Shown here: one piece after another, positions 46,298 to 57,619 of the stretch
Position numbering within the stretch: the first letter of the stretch is position 1
How the letters are laid out: every line of letters starts with the position of its first letter
Assembly: GCF_947242115.1 (NCBI RefSeq)
Contig: NC_074721.1
Coordinates: 35,938,754-36,002,753, forward strand
Direction of reading: 5' to 3'
Length of the DNA: 64,000 nucleotides
Source of the DNA: Biomphalaria glabrata
Taxonomy: Eukaryota; Mollusca; Gastropoda; Planorbidae
Translations under genes and position numbers: made by a program
The notes under the pieces: generated by a model
Told to the model about the DNA's origin: nothing
The model's input: only the letters and a program-made list of their open reading frames with translations
Database searches by the model: none

Positions 46298-46470
46298 AAA
46301 TGTTTTACATGTTTCGGATGTTCCTTCAGAGTTGAAGATAATTACTTCCTAGTCCAAACCTCCCGCAGGACAACGGGGGATGGGAGCGGGCAGGGTTTGA
46401 ACCCGGGACCATCGATAAATCTGAACGACAGTCCAGCGTGCAAACCGCACGACCAGGCAGCCATCCTGGT
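46298..46470 (-). mobile_element. SINE, family 2, minus strand
   Basis: Reverse complement has CAGGATGGCTGCCTGGTCG, GGTCCCGGGTTCAAACC and GCGGGAGGTTTGGACTAGGA. This is the best-preserved head of the family. Confidence 0.8.
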
Positions 46471-46812
46471 CCATAATTTGCTTTTATGCTCCTGCTAAAA
46501 ATATTGAAACCCGCCATTGCTTGTGTAATTATTCATTACAGTACGTTTTAACTTTTACTCGCGACTCAAAAACTGGCATTAAAAAAGGGTGAGGGGGTAG
46601 AAGTATTTATCTTGATCTATTCCCTTGTTTTGTGAAGTCTGAAAGCTTACTTTAGATACTTGTACTGGTGACATTTTATTTCATAATTTCTTAGGTAAAC
46701 TACCGTATCTCCATAAATTCAAATTGTCGTTTACTTATAATTGTAGTGCAACAAGTGGGTTTGTGCTGAAAAAACAAATACTGGAACAATACATTTATTG
46801 CCGTAGATAATA

Positions 46813-46816
<4 letters not shown>

Positions 46817-46876
<60 letters not shown>
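46817..46876. repeat. (TA)n microsatellite
   Basis: Pure TA run of about 60 bp. Confidence 0.95.
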
Positions 46877-46879
<3 letters not shown>

Positions 46880-46880
<1 letters not shown>

Positions 46881-47980
46881 AATTTAAATACCGGTATTTA
46901 TATATATTTATAACAGGGAGGGCATTCAACAACTAGTTTTGTGTGAATGAAAATCTCTTTGTTTTCCACAGTTGTGTTTCTTTTCCCTACACTTTCTAAA
47001 TTAAGGTTCTCGAAACCTGGTACGTCAAAAATTCTTAGTCTATTTCTAGAAATAAAAATAATATTAAAATATCGTCAGATTCTTAATCTGAAGACGACTG
47101 ATACCTAAATACTATTTAGATCCAATAGATTGAATAAATTATATTAATTATAACTTTAACCCAACGAACGAAATCCATAAATTCGAATAGTTATTCTCAA
47201 GTTGGTGCAAATTTTTAATTGCCAAAGTGTATTGACTTTTTAAAACCAATTTCATCTTAATACTAAATATTTATTTCAACAAAAAGTATAAACTATTATA
47301 GAAATACATAGAGCTAAATATAGTATGCACTTTCATAAAACTATACACTTCACATTAATTGCTTATAAAATATTTTTATTCATTTATTTGTATAAAATAA
47401 AGGGTAAGAGTATTCATATCGATTAAAAAAATCTGGCCAAATTCTATTGTTTACATTTATGCTTTGAAACTCGGGTATCGCTGATTCAGGGCTAGGTAAG
47501 TTGAATTTTTCAAATTAAATATAGAAATATAGATCTACTCTATTTCTAGAATCTTATGAAGATCATGTCTAGCTAGAGTAGATGTAATCTAGATACGTCT
47601 GGAATTTAGATCTAGATTAAAGTGTTCAGATAATCCTAGTAAATTGAAATTCTAAACTTTGAGTATTGAACTCAATTAAACAGTGTCAGTGATGAAAGTT
47701 AAAAACTGAGAAAGTGACCATTGACATTGTTGACTGAGAATGAGAGTCCCAATACTCCAATAGTCGTCATTGACGTGACCAGTCACACTCTACAGACTCT
47801 ACTCGCTCTAGACTCTATAGACACAGTAAACTTGGTCTTGGAAGTTGGTTGAGCAGAATGCGTCAGTACAGAGTTACGAAGCTAAGACTTTCACTTTCAC
47901 TTTAGAATGAGACTTGAATACATTGAGTAGATAAATGTATAGATTTAGAATTATTAATTACATTATGGTAACCCTTAGGC
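46880..47980. other. No gene seen
   Basis: AT-rich; contains TCTAGA-rich stretches near 47540-47640. No coding pattern. Confidence 0.45.
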
Positions 47981-47984
47981 AGAT

Positions 47985-48192
47985 TGTTGCACACTGTGCT
48001 ACAGACAGGTAGAGCCTGCGGCGCTACTGATCCAAAACTGTATTGGATATTCCTCTCCTTTGGTCTCTTCAGCTGCGCGGAGAGGGGGGAACTGCTGTGT
48101 TTGCGACATCGTTCCGACCATAGACAACGCCCAGGCTTTTATCTCACTTGTTCAAGATGAACCATAGTCATTTCACGACTGAAGGAGGCCAC
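47985..48192 (+). mobile_element. RTE-like LINE 3' UTR fragment
   Basis: Ends with TTCAAGATGAACCATAGTC and CACGACTGAAGGAGGCCA, matching (inverted) the tail at 41415-41480. The upstream 150 bp probably belong to the same 3' UTR. Confidence 0.6.
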
Positions 48193-48445
48193 TGAATGAC
48201 ATTATGATGATTATCATTGTATTTCTAGTGTTGAGTTTAGCCACTGCCTCTAATTTATTCTACTTACTACTTAGTTTAGTACTAGATCTAGATTATAAGT
48301 ACTAAGTAGATAGATCTAGAATAATAATCTAGATCTACATAAAAGTATTTTCTTGGTAGTAGATCTAGAATCTAGTACTAGATCTAGAATTTACACTCTG
48401 CTAGTCTCTGGTCTACTCTAGATGTAGATCTATATCTATGTTATC

Positions 48446-48626
48446 CAATGCTTTTTTTGTGTGAAAAAAAATAGGTGCCAGTGCTCTTGATGGATTGCCT
48501 AACCTTTAACTACTAATAAATTAATAAAAACGTTAAAATACACGAAAAGTAATAATTTTTTCCCCACATTGAAAAAGTTGCCGGTACGCCACACCTGTGC
48601 GTACTGTCACAAAAAAAAAAGCACAG
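48446..48626. mobile_element. MITE, copy 2 of the CACTGCTTT family, hAT-like 8-bp duplication
   Basis: 181 bp matching 3525-3693 through its middle (AACTACTAATAAATTAATAA). ATGTTATC flanks both sides (48438-48445, 48627-48634), which points to hAT mobilisation. Confidence 0.8.
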
Positions 48627-48639
48627 ATGTTATCTATAT

Positions 48640-49900
48640 AGACCAAAAATAATCTGTCTATAAGTATTATATATAAGTTTTAGATCTAGTGAGTCTACTG
48701 AGTCAGAGTAGTTCACTAGTTAGGATGTGTAGCTGAGAGGCCAAAATCTTTATGGCTAGCCACCTTATAAGAAGCTCAAGTTTAATTTCAGTCGCCAGCA
48801 GAGTAAACTACTGGTCTGTCAATGTGGGTTTTACGCGTCTAGCTAGGGGATGATATAATGAACAAGGTTCCCCTCCTCAATTGGCAAATCAAAGAACAAC
48901 TGCAAAACAGGTTGCATAATAACCGAATTGTAAAAAAGTGGTCAGTGATCATTGAACAATAACAGCATTTCATACTAAATAATATAATATAATATATATA
49001 ATACTAATTAATATTCAGACTATGTACAAACCAAGTTAATTCATTATTAATTGTACAAATGCACACAACCAGTTAGCTCCAAATACTACAACATAGAGAT
49101 GCAAGGCTCAAACAAATCAAGGCTTAGTCATGGTTCCAAGGGCGAATTCATAACCAAACACTCCATCGTAGCCCCAAATCTAACACCCTGAAACAAAGAA
49201 TAACACCCGTACTTAAATATCAACCTGATTTGATACATATATGTGCTTATGTACCATTAAAATGGGGAACCATTGAAAACTGTAGCGCAAACAGAATACA
49301 ACCAGAACACCCACTCTGCTAAAAGAACAATACAGGAACTAATCATGAAAGAAAGGCAACTTCATGCACACACAACATGGTGGTACACAAAGGAGATTGG
49401 ACCATAATGCACTGTCACTTCTCTGAGCATGCAATTAGTACAAGCATTAAAGGTGTGATATATATATATATATATAAATAATTTATTTAGTTATTTTTTA
49501 TGGACACTTAGTAGATCTGGTATAGATAGTTGTTTTTTATTTTTTTATAAATATAAAATGTCCATTTCCAAGCAACAAACTATTTTGTCCAAAATTATAA
49601 TGTAATATATGCTTACTGTAGAAAAACAACAGACTACTTGTCTATATACTAGATCTAGTTAGAATCTAGAACTAAAGCTCACCAGAACAATAGATTTATA
49701 ATTACGTGGAGCATCTCAGGAATAAAAAATGAAAGGAAAATGTCGTTTAATTGAAATAAACCAAGAACGATCTAAGTCTATGGTGAAATTTTTGAAAATT
49801 TTAAGAAATTTGCTGAATTTCAAAAGTTCTCCTTTTAGACCTATTGGGCAGGTGATGTAAAGTCCATCATGATGAATGTAAAGATGTAGTATGTATATAT
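48640..49900. other. No gene seen
   Basis: AT-rich. A MKERQLHAHTTWW-like peptide around 49345-49385 is a likely transposon scrap but was not identified. Confidence 0.35.
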
Positions 49901-49916
49901 ACATATATTTATTATG

Positions 49917-50035
49917 GACATGCAGTGGTGAGTGGTAAAGCACTTTGCTTCTGTGGTGGGTCCCAGTTTCGAATCCTGGTGGAGGCTAGGATTTTTACTT
50001 TCAGGTTCTTTAGGGCGTCTAATCTGAAAGGAGAT
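49917..50035 (+). mobile_element. SINE, family 1, fragment
   Basis: TGGTGAGTGGTAAAGCACTT head and TTTCGAATCCTGGTGGAGGC box B region, then only a short body. Confidence 0.7.
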
Positions 50036-50989
50036 CTCAATTCAATAAAAAGCTGATTTATTATTTGTAGTATTGTGTGCTTTCTTGCTGAGGGGTTAAG
50101 CTGCTTGTATACATGATCTGAGTTGCACTGCATACTTTGTATATTAATATTTTGCCCCAAAAATATGTGGGAGAATATTATCCAGGATTGGGCAGCATGG
50201 AGACTGATAAAGCATGCTAGAAATAGCACATTTCTGTCAACTGTCAAGGGCATACGCCTAATGTGGGTAGACAAAATGTTTATAATTTTCTATTTAGTAA
50301 TCAAAGATTCAATTCCTAGCTCAACTGTTTTTTAATTTTAATGCTTGAAGTCAGTTTATGACATGAATGTTTAGTCAGTTTTTAGCTATTTTACATAAAT
50401 GATTCGTCTTATACATACAGGCTAATTGTGTGTGTTTACCATTTTCAGTGATACATCAACAGAAGTCTTCTGTTTTGGATTAAGTTTTACTTTTGGTAAG
50501 TTTAATTTTTTTTTTTAGTAACTTAGTGATTTAATCCTTTTGACTCCCCGTGGACCACAGGGCCCTAACTGTACATTGCCATCATTGGTCAAATCTCTAT
50601 GTCCATCCTGGCAGATTTGCTTCTTGTTTTTCTTATCTCCATTTTCGCCCACAGCTTTTTCTTTTCCCCTGTGGGTTCCATTCCAAAGTCAGCTTTGCAA
50701 TATTTTCCCTTGTTCTTTACATTATATATAGGGGTCAAAGCTTGGCTTCTAAACCTGGGGTCCTGGTTTCAAATCTCATTGTAAAATGGGATGTTGAATT
50801 TCAGGATCTAATGGGAACCTGCCTTTTGTTAGGGATAGTGATGACCTGCTTGAGTCCGCTACTCCAAGTCTGAGAACTGTCGCCTGACTTTAGATTCTAG
50901 ATTGTAACACACAGGTTACATATTTATGTCCTTTTATATCCTGCATACATTCCGCGTCACGCTTTTTTGTATCTCGCTATTTTGTCTGG

Positions 50990-51445
50990 TAATCATTGTG
51001 TACTTCTTTCCTCTCTCTCACGCGCTTTTTTTGTATCTCGCTATTTTGTAATCATTGTGTACTTCTATCCCCTCTCTCACGCGCTTTTTTTGTATCTCGC
51101 TATTTTGTAATCATTGTGTAGGCCTACTTCTATCCCCTCTCTCACGCGCTTTTTTTGGTATCTCGCTATTTTGTAATCATTGTGTACTTCTATCCCCTCT
51201 CTCACGCGCTTTTTTTGTATCTCGCTATTTTGTAATCATTGTGTACTTCTATCCCCTCTCTCACGCGCTTTTTTTGTATCTCGCTATTTTGTAATCATTG
51301 TGTACTTCTATCCCCTCTCTCACGCGCTTTTTTTGGTATCTCGCTATTTTGTAATCGTTGTGTACTTCTATCCCCTCTCTCACGCGCTTTTTTTGTATCT
51401 CGCTATTTTGTAATCATTGTGTACTTCTATCCCCTCTCTCTCGCG
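50990..51445. repeat. 59-bp tandem repeat, about eight copies
   Basis: Unit with TATCTCGCTATTTTGTAATC and CCCCTCTCTCACGCGCTTTT. One unit carries an extra GGCCTA near 51120. Confidence 0.95.
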
Positions 51446-52096
51446 CTTTTTTGTTGCTGTAACATTTCCTCACAAACTTTATCAATTGCTTCAATCTTTC
51501 TCTCCCTTTAGTTCCTGGCGCCCCAAATATCACTGGACACTGACATTTGCGTTTTTTGTTTTGTAACCCGTACCATTTGTTCTCATGGAAGCCGCTTTCT
51601 TTCGATACCCTGTTCACTCCAAACACTCGCGACTGATAACTGTGTCTATTGTGATCAGTACAAGAGTTTAGTTTTTTTTCTTTAACATTCCAAACTATGT
51701 CCTAAAAAAACAAAAGCACTGTTCCAGTGAACCACTGTATAGAACAATACATTGACATATAAAAGGAGACCTTGCTGGACCAAACGGAAAAAAAAAACAA
51801 GACGATCGGGCCACGAGGCCTTCTTTTCGTCAACTACACACACAAACGTGAAAGAGAAAACAAATTAACACAATTTACAAAGTCTGTTGTTTGTCCCCTG
51901 TTTTTTATTCTGGCCCAGCATCGGGAAATACTGTATTTAAATTCTAACATTTTTTTTTTTTTTGGTTGAGGAGCGAATTCCCATAATTCTTAACAACCAC
52001 TTGATTGAATTAGATAGCACCATAAAATGAGCGAATAAAAAGTGTCTCATTGGCCTGCCTATATATTTCTTTGTTTATGGCTCCTATTGACACAAT

Positions 52097-52370
52097 ATCT
52101 TATCTTATCTTATCTTATCTTATATAATACAGACGTTACTTCAAAAAAGAAGATGATTACGTCGTACGCGTCATGCATATTAATCAATGACTTAAATTCT
52201 GCCAAGTCACTGGTTTTCCTGGCTAGCTCAGGCAACCCATTCCATGCTCTAATAGCACTAGGGAAGAAGGAGTATTTGTACAAATTTGTCCTAGCATATG
52301 GGACGAGGAATGTGCCTTTATCTTTGTGTCTTTCAGAGTATTTAATTAAATTTTGTTTTTGTATTTGAAG
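52097..52370 (-). mobile_element. CR1/L2-like LINE 3' end with (TAAGA)n tail
   Basis: Reverse complement: CCTAGCATATG side codes for a TNLYKYSFFPSAIRAWNGLP-type C-terminus. The tail is a clean (TCTTA)4 run at 52097-52121 on the plus strand. Confidence 0.85.
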
Positions 52371-53021
52371 ATTATGGTTCAGTGTTTTATGCTACTTTTC
52401 TTTTGAGTCTTCTGTCCTGCAGGCTTTCTAAATTTAGTGATTTTACTAAAGGTGTTACTCTGGTTAAATGTGAAAAGTCTCACTAGAGTACTCCACCCTT
52501 TACCCCCCTTTTTTTTACTGACTTAATCCATTGCCTTGTAATAACAGTTCCACATTTCACTATCAACAATCGATTCTTCAATTAAACAAGGCGGAATTTC
52601 TATTTCTTTAATTCTAATGGTAGACTAGCAGCTGATCACACAACAAACAGCGGTCTGTTGACCTGAACTTTTCCTGATATTTAATCTAATCCAAGATGTG
52701 TCGGTCTGCAGCTTAGGCCAAGAAAAAGTTATTTGGATGGAAGAAAATATGTAGGTATGGCTTCCACTCCAGTGAAGAGTAGCTCCAAAACGTGTCACGT
52801 GGTACACACCTCTGCGTTTTGTTTATCTCTACCAGTTTAAGCATGAAAGGGGAGTAATTTCGAAAAATTGACACCTATTAGCGGCTGTTTTTTTTTTGTT
52901 TTTTTTTTTGTCATTTATGTCTGTACGTCTATCTGTCACGTGTAGCTATCAAAAACATTCGTTACTTCCAAAAATGCGATTTCACCAAAGACTGTTACGT
53001 ACTAAAAATAATTTCATCAAT

Positions 53022-53189
53022 GGACCTCATTCACCAATCGTAAACAAACAACATTCAGCCACGTGATAATATTGATAAAACAATGAAAATTACGTATCAC
53101 GTGACAGCCTTTATGGATTGCGTAATTTGTATGGATATAGAGAACCACGTGGCAAAATGTTTATTGTTTACGATTGGTGAATGAGGTCC
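53022..53189. mobile_element. MITE with long inverted ends and AT target duplication
   Basis: 168 bp with about 28-bp near-perfect inverted repeats (GGACCTCATTCACCAATCGT / ACGATTGGTGAATGAGGTCC), flanked by AT on both sides. A 2-bp AT duplication is known for ISL2EU-type PIF/Harbinger relatives; that assignment is inference. CACGTG motifs occur inside. Confidence 0.85.
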
Positions 53190-53264
53190 ATTACTTTTGG
53201 TATTTTGAAATCGAAGCGCCCCCCCCCCCTCATCTTTTCTTCCTCGTTCCGATGACTAGACCAA

Positions 53265-53520
53265 TATATGAGATGAACTGTTGAAGTGTTCCGATGACTA
53301 GACCAATATATGAGATGAACTGTTGAAGTGTTCCGATGACTAGACCAATATATGAGATGAACTGTTGAAGTGTTCAGATGACTAGACCAATATATGAGAT
53401 GAACTGTTGAAGTATATATGAGATGAACTGTTGGAGTGTTCCGATGACTAGACCAATATATGAGATGAACTGTTGGAGTGTTCAGATGACTAGACCAATA
53501 TATGAGATGAACTGTGCAGT
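53265..53520. repeat. 42-bp tandem repeat, about six copies
   Basis: Unit GATGACTAGACCAATATATG plus AGATGAACTGTTGAAGTGTTCC; one unit is shortened. Confidence 0.94.
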
Positions 53521-53529
53521 GGTTCCCAA

Positions 53530-53950
53530 ATCAGGGGCCTCTCCGCATAGTTTTCTTTCTATAGGGGTGTTTGGGGCCAGGGTCTTGTTCGGGCCTCTTG
53601 AATACTTGATCAAGAACGGAGCTTTGAAGAACATGGTCCGCATTCTCTGACACTCCACAGGGGCAGATTTCGCTAGTTCAATTGCTAGCTTCCAGAAAAT
53701 ACTTTGTCTCATTCTGTTGTTTCCGGTTTTGAGTTGAAAGATAATGCTTCCGGTTCTGGGGCTGTTATTGCATCGGTTAGGAAGACAATCTGACTGGACA
53801 GGGGAATTGGGTGATTTACTAGCGTAGTAGCTGCTAGTTCTAGTGCTTCCCTTTCTGCTCTGTGCGTGGCTGTCAGTTTGCAATGGATTTTTCTAGTTTT
53901 TCTCCATTCGATGGTCATTTGTGGTGTTTTTATGAGACGAACCATTCATG
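53530..53950 (-). mobile_element. I/Jockey-like LINE RNase H fragment
   Basis: The minus strand codes for LTATHRAEREALELAATTLV and SSQIVFLTDA, an RNase H-like segment, and in another frame for a QSIFWKLAIELAKSAPVEC piece. It is frame-broken. The 42-bp array lies directly 3' of it and may have grown from element sequence. Confidence 0.5.
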
Positions 53951-54287
53951 TAAACTCTAATCCACTGATTGTTAGTGTAATGAGTTTGTAGAAAATAATA
54001 AAAACAATACTAATAACGAAAACTTTTATTTTCAAGTAGTTAGACTATGCAATGATTCTTCTTCTTCTTCTTCTAGCCAGCTTTTTGCTGCTGAGCTGTC
54101 AGATGTTTTGCAGACTGTGCCAAGGAAAAAGCTATGACTATGTAATGATAAAAATAAAGACTTTTTCGTTAAAAAAAAGTTAACTATTCTATCATCCTCT
54201 AAAAATAGAGTCTCGTGCTGTTAAACAATTCCGAACCTTCCGATTTTCCTTCAGCATTCAATATTATTACATTCTAGCCCAAACTTC

Positions 54288-54550
54288 ACGCAGTGGACGC
54301 GGTGGTTGAGTGGTTAAGCGCTTGGCTTCCGAACCTGGGGTCCTGGGTTCGAATCTCGGTAAAGACCGGGATTTTTGAATTTTGGGATTCTCAGGGCGCC
54401 TCTGAGTCCGCCCAACTCTAATGGGTACCTGACTTTAGTTAAGGAAAGTAAAGGCGTTTAGTCGTTGTGCTGGCCACATGACACCCTGCTTGTTAACCGT
54501 TGGCAAAAGAAACAGATGATCTTAACGTCGTCTGCATAAAGATCGCAATT
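54288..54550 (+). mobile_element. SINE, family 1
   Basis: Near full length: GCGGTGGTTGAGTGGTTAAG head, GGGTTCGAATCTCGGTAAAG box B and the full body, followed by a tail ending in an ATT microsatellite near 54650. Confidence 0.9.
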
Positions 54551-54977
54551 TCTAAAATGGGGAAATTCTTTTAAATTTAACAACCTGACGCAGGACATCG
54601 TGCGATGCACAAATTGTAAGACAAATTGCCTTACGGATAATAAAGATTATTATTATTATTATTAGAAGCCTAGATCATCCAGACAACCAGGCAGTCATTT
54701 CTATACATACACTCCATAACATTCAGAAAGGGTCGATTACCTTTGTATTATTGTTTAAACATTGTAAATACAGACACATATTAAAGGGTCGATTACCTTT
54801 GTACTATTATAGAAACATTGTAAATACCGATATATATTAAATGGTCGATTACCTTTGTATTATTGTTTAAACACTTACTACCGATATATTTTAAAGGGTC
54901 GATTATTATATTATTATTGTTTAAACACTGCTAATACCGATACAAGCATTAAGTACACGTAGACCAGTTGTCTATAG

Positions 54978-55151
54978 CAGTGTTTCTCAAACTTTGTCCT
55001 TAATGGAACACTTCGCACATTCTGAACATTTAAGCGTGCACTTTGTTTATTTTTTAAGAGTGGTTAATTAACGGGTGGCCTGCTTGTTAAATATTCCAAT
55101 AGTTTGTGGAACACTTATTCAGGCCTCAGGAACACAGTTTAAGAAACACTG
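54978..55151. mobile_element. hAT MITE (CAGTGTTTCTCAAACT ends)
   Basis: 174 bp flanked by GTCTATAG and GTTTATAG (7 of 8). Ends match those of 43262-43451. Confidence 0.85.
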
Positions 55152-55154
55152 GTT

Positions 55155-56880
55155 TATAGCACCAATGCTAAATACATTTCTTGATCTTTCTGCCGCCATT
55201 TCTCGTTTCCGGCAGACTTCTTCCGCTGTTCGACCCTTTGTAGCTTTGGTCTTATCTTTGTTAGGTGAGTCTTAAGTGTGCCAGTAATCCAAACATTGTC
55301 TGTCGGTCTAGTACTTTGATATCTTGACACGCCCTTGTATTCAAGCGCGGCCTATTATCCGAATCTGGTTTGGAAACAAAAACATTGCTATTCTTCTGAA
55401 CTTTATGTAAATATTATTTCGGACATCCCCCTTTCAACAAAGGATCTGTGGAGACTATACAGGTGTAACGTAGAGACTTTCACATTCTGAGGTTTTTTTC
55501 ATAGAGTATACCTTTAAGATTTGCTGATGTTACGAGGTTAGGGTTAGGGTTAGGGTTATTTATAAGTAGGCAGCACTTCAATTTAGGGTGTGCTAATGGC
55601 TTTTGTTGTTTCAAATATAATGAAGTAATGTAGTTCAGTTCAACACTTCCACTTGTTTTATGTCTGTTTATGTTCTGAACAAAAGCATTGAATCAACATT
55701 TTTGTTTTTTTGTTTAACATCGCTATAAAAACAAAATGACTTAAAACAGTAAACCTCAGCTAGTTGTCATTGACTGGCACTGCCACCATTTGAATTACGG
55801 AGAATCTACATTCATTGTAGGCCCGTTAAACAGCTTCTGCTTAGTTTTCTAATGAAGTGAAATGGTGAAGCAAAATCATAATCTGAATGCTACCCCCCCC
55901 CCCCACTTTGGCTATGTTCAGGACCTCGAATTGCATGTATAAGGACATAAAAAGTGTCTGTTAGGTCAGGATTGACAGGATGTCACCATCCTTTTGATAT
56001 TACATTGGGGGGGGGGTATTATTTTATGTAGCTTACAAAGTCACTTAACCTCCTGGTCTTGGTTTCTATGTTGTTTTGAAATATAGTTTCTAAGTTTTGG
56101 TGCAGCGATTTTCTTCTTCTTTTCACTTCTTAGACAGAATGGTGTGTGTGTGTGTGTGTGTTCTTTCTTAGTTCCTGTTGTTTTGACCCTCTTTTAACAC
56201 CCACCATTGTTTTTCCCTGTGTCGCCGCCTTTACACTTTCTCACTTTGTTATTCCCTGTCTCTCAGTTGTAGCCAAGTAACACTATCAAACTTCCATTTA
56301 CAAATATGGATCCTGTTTGATGTCTAACTACGCCACAGGGGACTTTAGAGCTGATATTTGTATACGCTACAGACAGAGAGAGAGAGAGAGAGATTCAGAG
56401 GAAGATGGAGAGACAAAGAAAGAGGGGGGGGGGGGAAATAGAGAATGGACCAGGAAGTGTGATGGGGATTAAAGCACAGATCTAGAAGATGAAGATACGT
56501 CGGGAGAGGCTGGGAGATGGATGAACTCGAATGACTGCATTTGTTTAGCAAAGATTGTGTGCGTGTGTGTGTTGAAGGGAGGCGGTGGACAGGTCGGGCG
56601 TCGTGTGTGGGGTAGGTCCCTGCTGGTCGTATTTACATGGCACCCAGTCGCGTGCTCTTGCAACAGTTTTCTTGTTAGCGCTGCCTACACGTGTGCCACT
56701 TGTTTGAGTAAACTTTTCTTGTTCTTCCCGTGCCGAGAGATGTGGGTCTGATAGTCCAGGGGGGTCGGCCTTACGTTCTGGTTCTTGGGCCGCATAAAAG
56801 TGTTTTGCATAGCAACGTGAAATGCTGCACTCTTCCTTAATCTTCGATTTCCCCCCCCCCCCCCCCCCCCCAGATTTCAA
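55155..56880. other. No gene seen
   Basis: Contains three TTAGGG units (55537-55555), poly(C)/poly(G) runs, (TG)n near 56145 and (GA)n near 56380. No coding pattern survives inspection. Confidence 0.45.
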
Positions 56881-56885
56881 AACAA

Positions 56886-57145
56886 TGGAGGCGCTTGGCT
56901 TCCGTATTGGAGGTCACGGGCTCCAATCTCGTGAAGACCTGGATTTTTAATTCCGGGATCTTTATGGCGCCTCTTGACTTGAGTCCACCCAGCTTAAATG
57001 GGTACCTGACATTAGTTGGGGAAAAGTAAAGGCGGTTGGTCGTTGTGCTTTCCCCATAACACCCTCGTTAACCTTGGGCCACAGAAACAGATGACAATAT
57101 TTAAATCATCTGCCCTATAGTTTGCAAGATGGACTTTCATAACAA
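56886..57145 (+). mobile_element. SINE, family 1, head partly lost
   Basis: GGCGCTTGGCTTCCG, then the full body with GGTACCTGACATTAGTTGGG and GGCGGTTGGTCGTTGTGCTT. Confidence 0.88.
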
Positions 57146-57400
57146 TACAAATTCATATTCTTATTTAAAAAAAAAAGAAAGCTATGAAGACTTAACTACG
57201 CGTAATATATAAATACTAGACCTGAGGGCTAATGAATTTTTAACTCAGAGACCCCAGAGAGTTAGGGTTGATTGCGCAACATCTAACGCGCTTATCTATA
57301 TATAACACATGGCGTCCCAAAGATCTGTGACATCGCCATTCTGTTACGTTTTATACTCTTAATGATTTTCGATCAAGCAGTCCTCTTTACTCCTTTACAA

Positions 57401-57617
57401 CAGTGTTTCCCAAACTGTGTTCCTCGGAACCCTGGTGTTCCGCGAAGCCTGTGTTTCGCGGAACAGGGGCCTGAATAGGTGTTTCACAAACTTACTGGAA
57501 TAATTAAGTAGTGGGCCACCACGTAATTTAATCTCTCTAAAAAACTAAGCAAAGTGTTCCGCTAAATAATCAGAACGTGCGGAGTGCTCCGTTAAGAGAA
57601 AAGTTTGGGAACCACTG
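57401..57617. mobile_element. hAT MITE (CAGTGTTTCCCAAACT ends)
   Basis: 217 bp flanked by CTTTACAA and GTTTACAA (7 of 8). It includes an internal duplication of a GTTCCGCGAAGC-like block. Confidence 0.88.
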
Positions 57618-57619
57618 GT

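Noticed and set aside
55537-55555. TTAGGG triplet as a telomere end
   Set aside because: Only three units inside ordinary sequence; at most a short interstitial tract.
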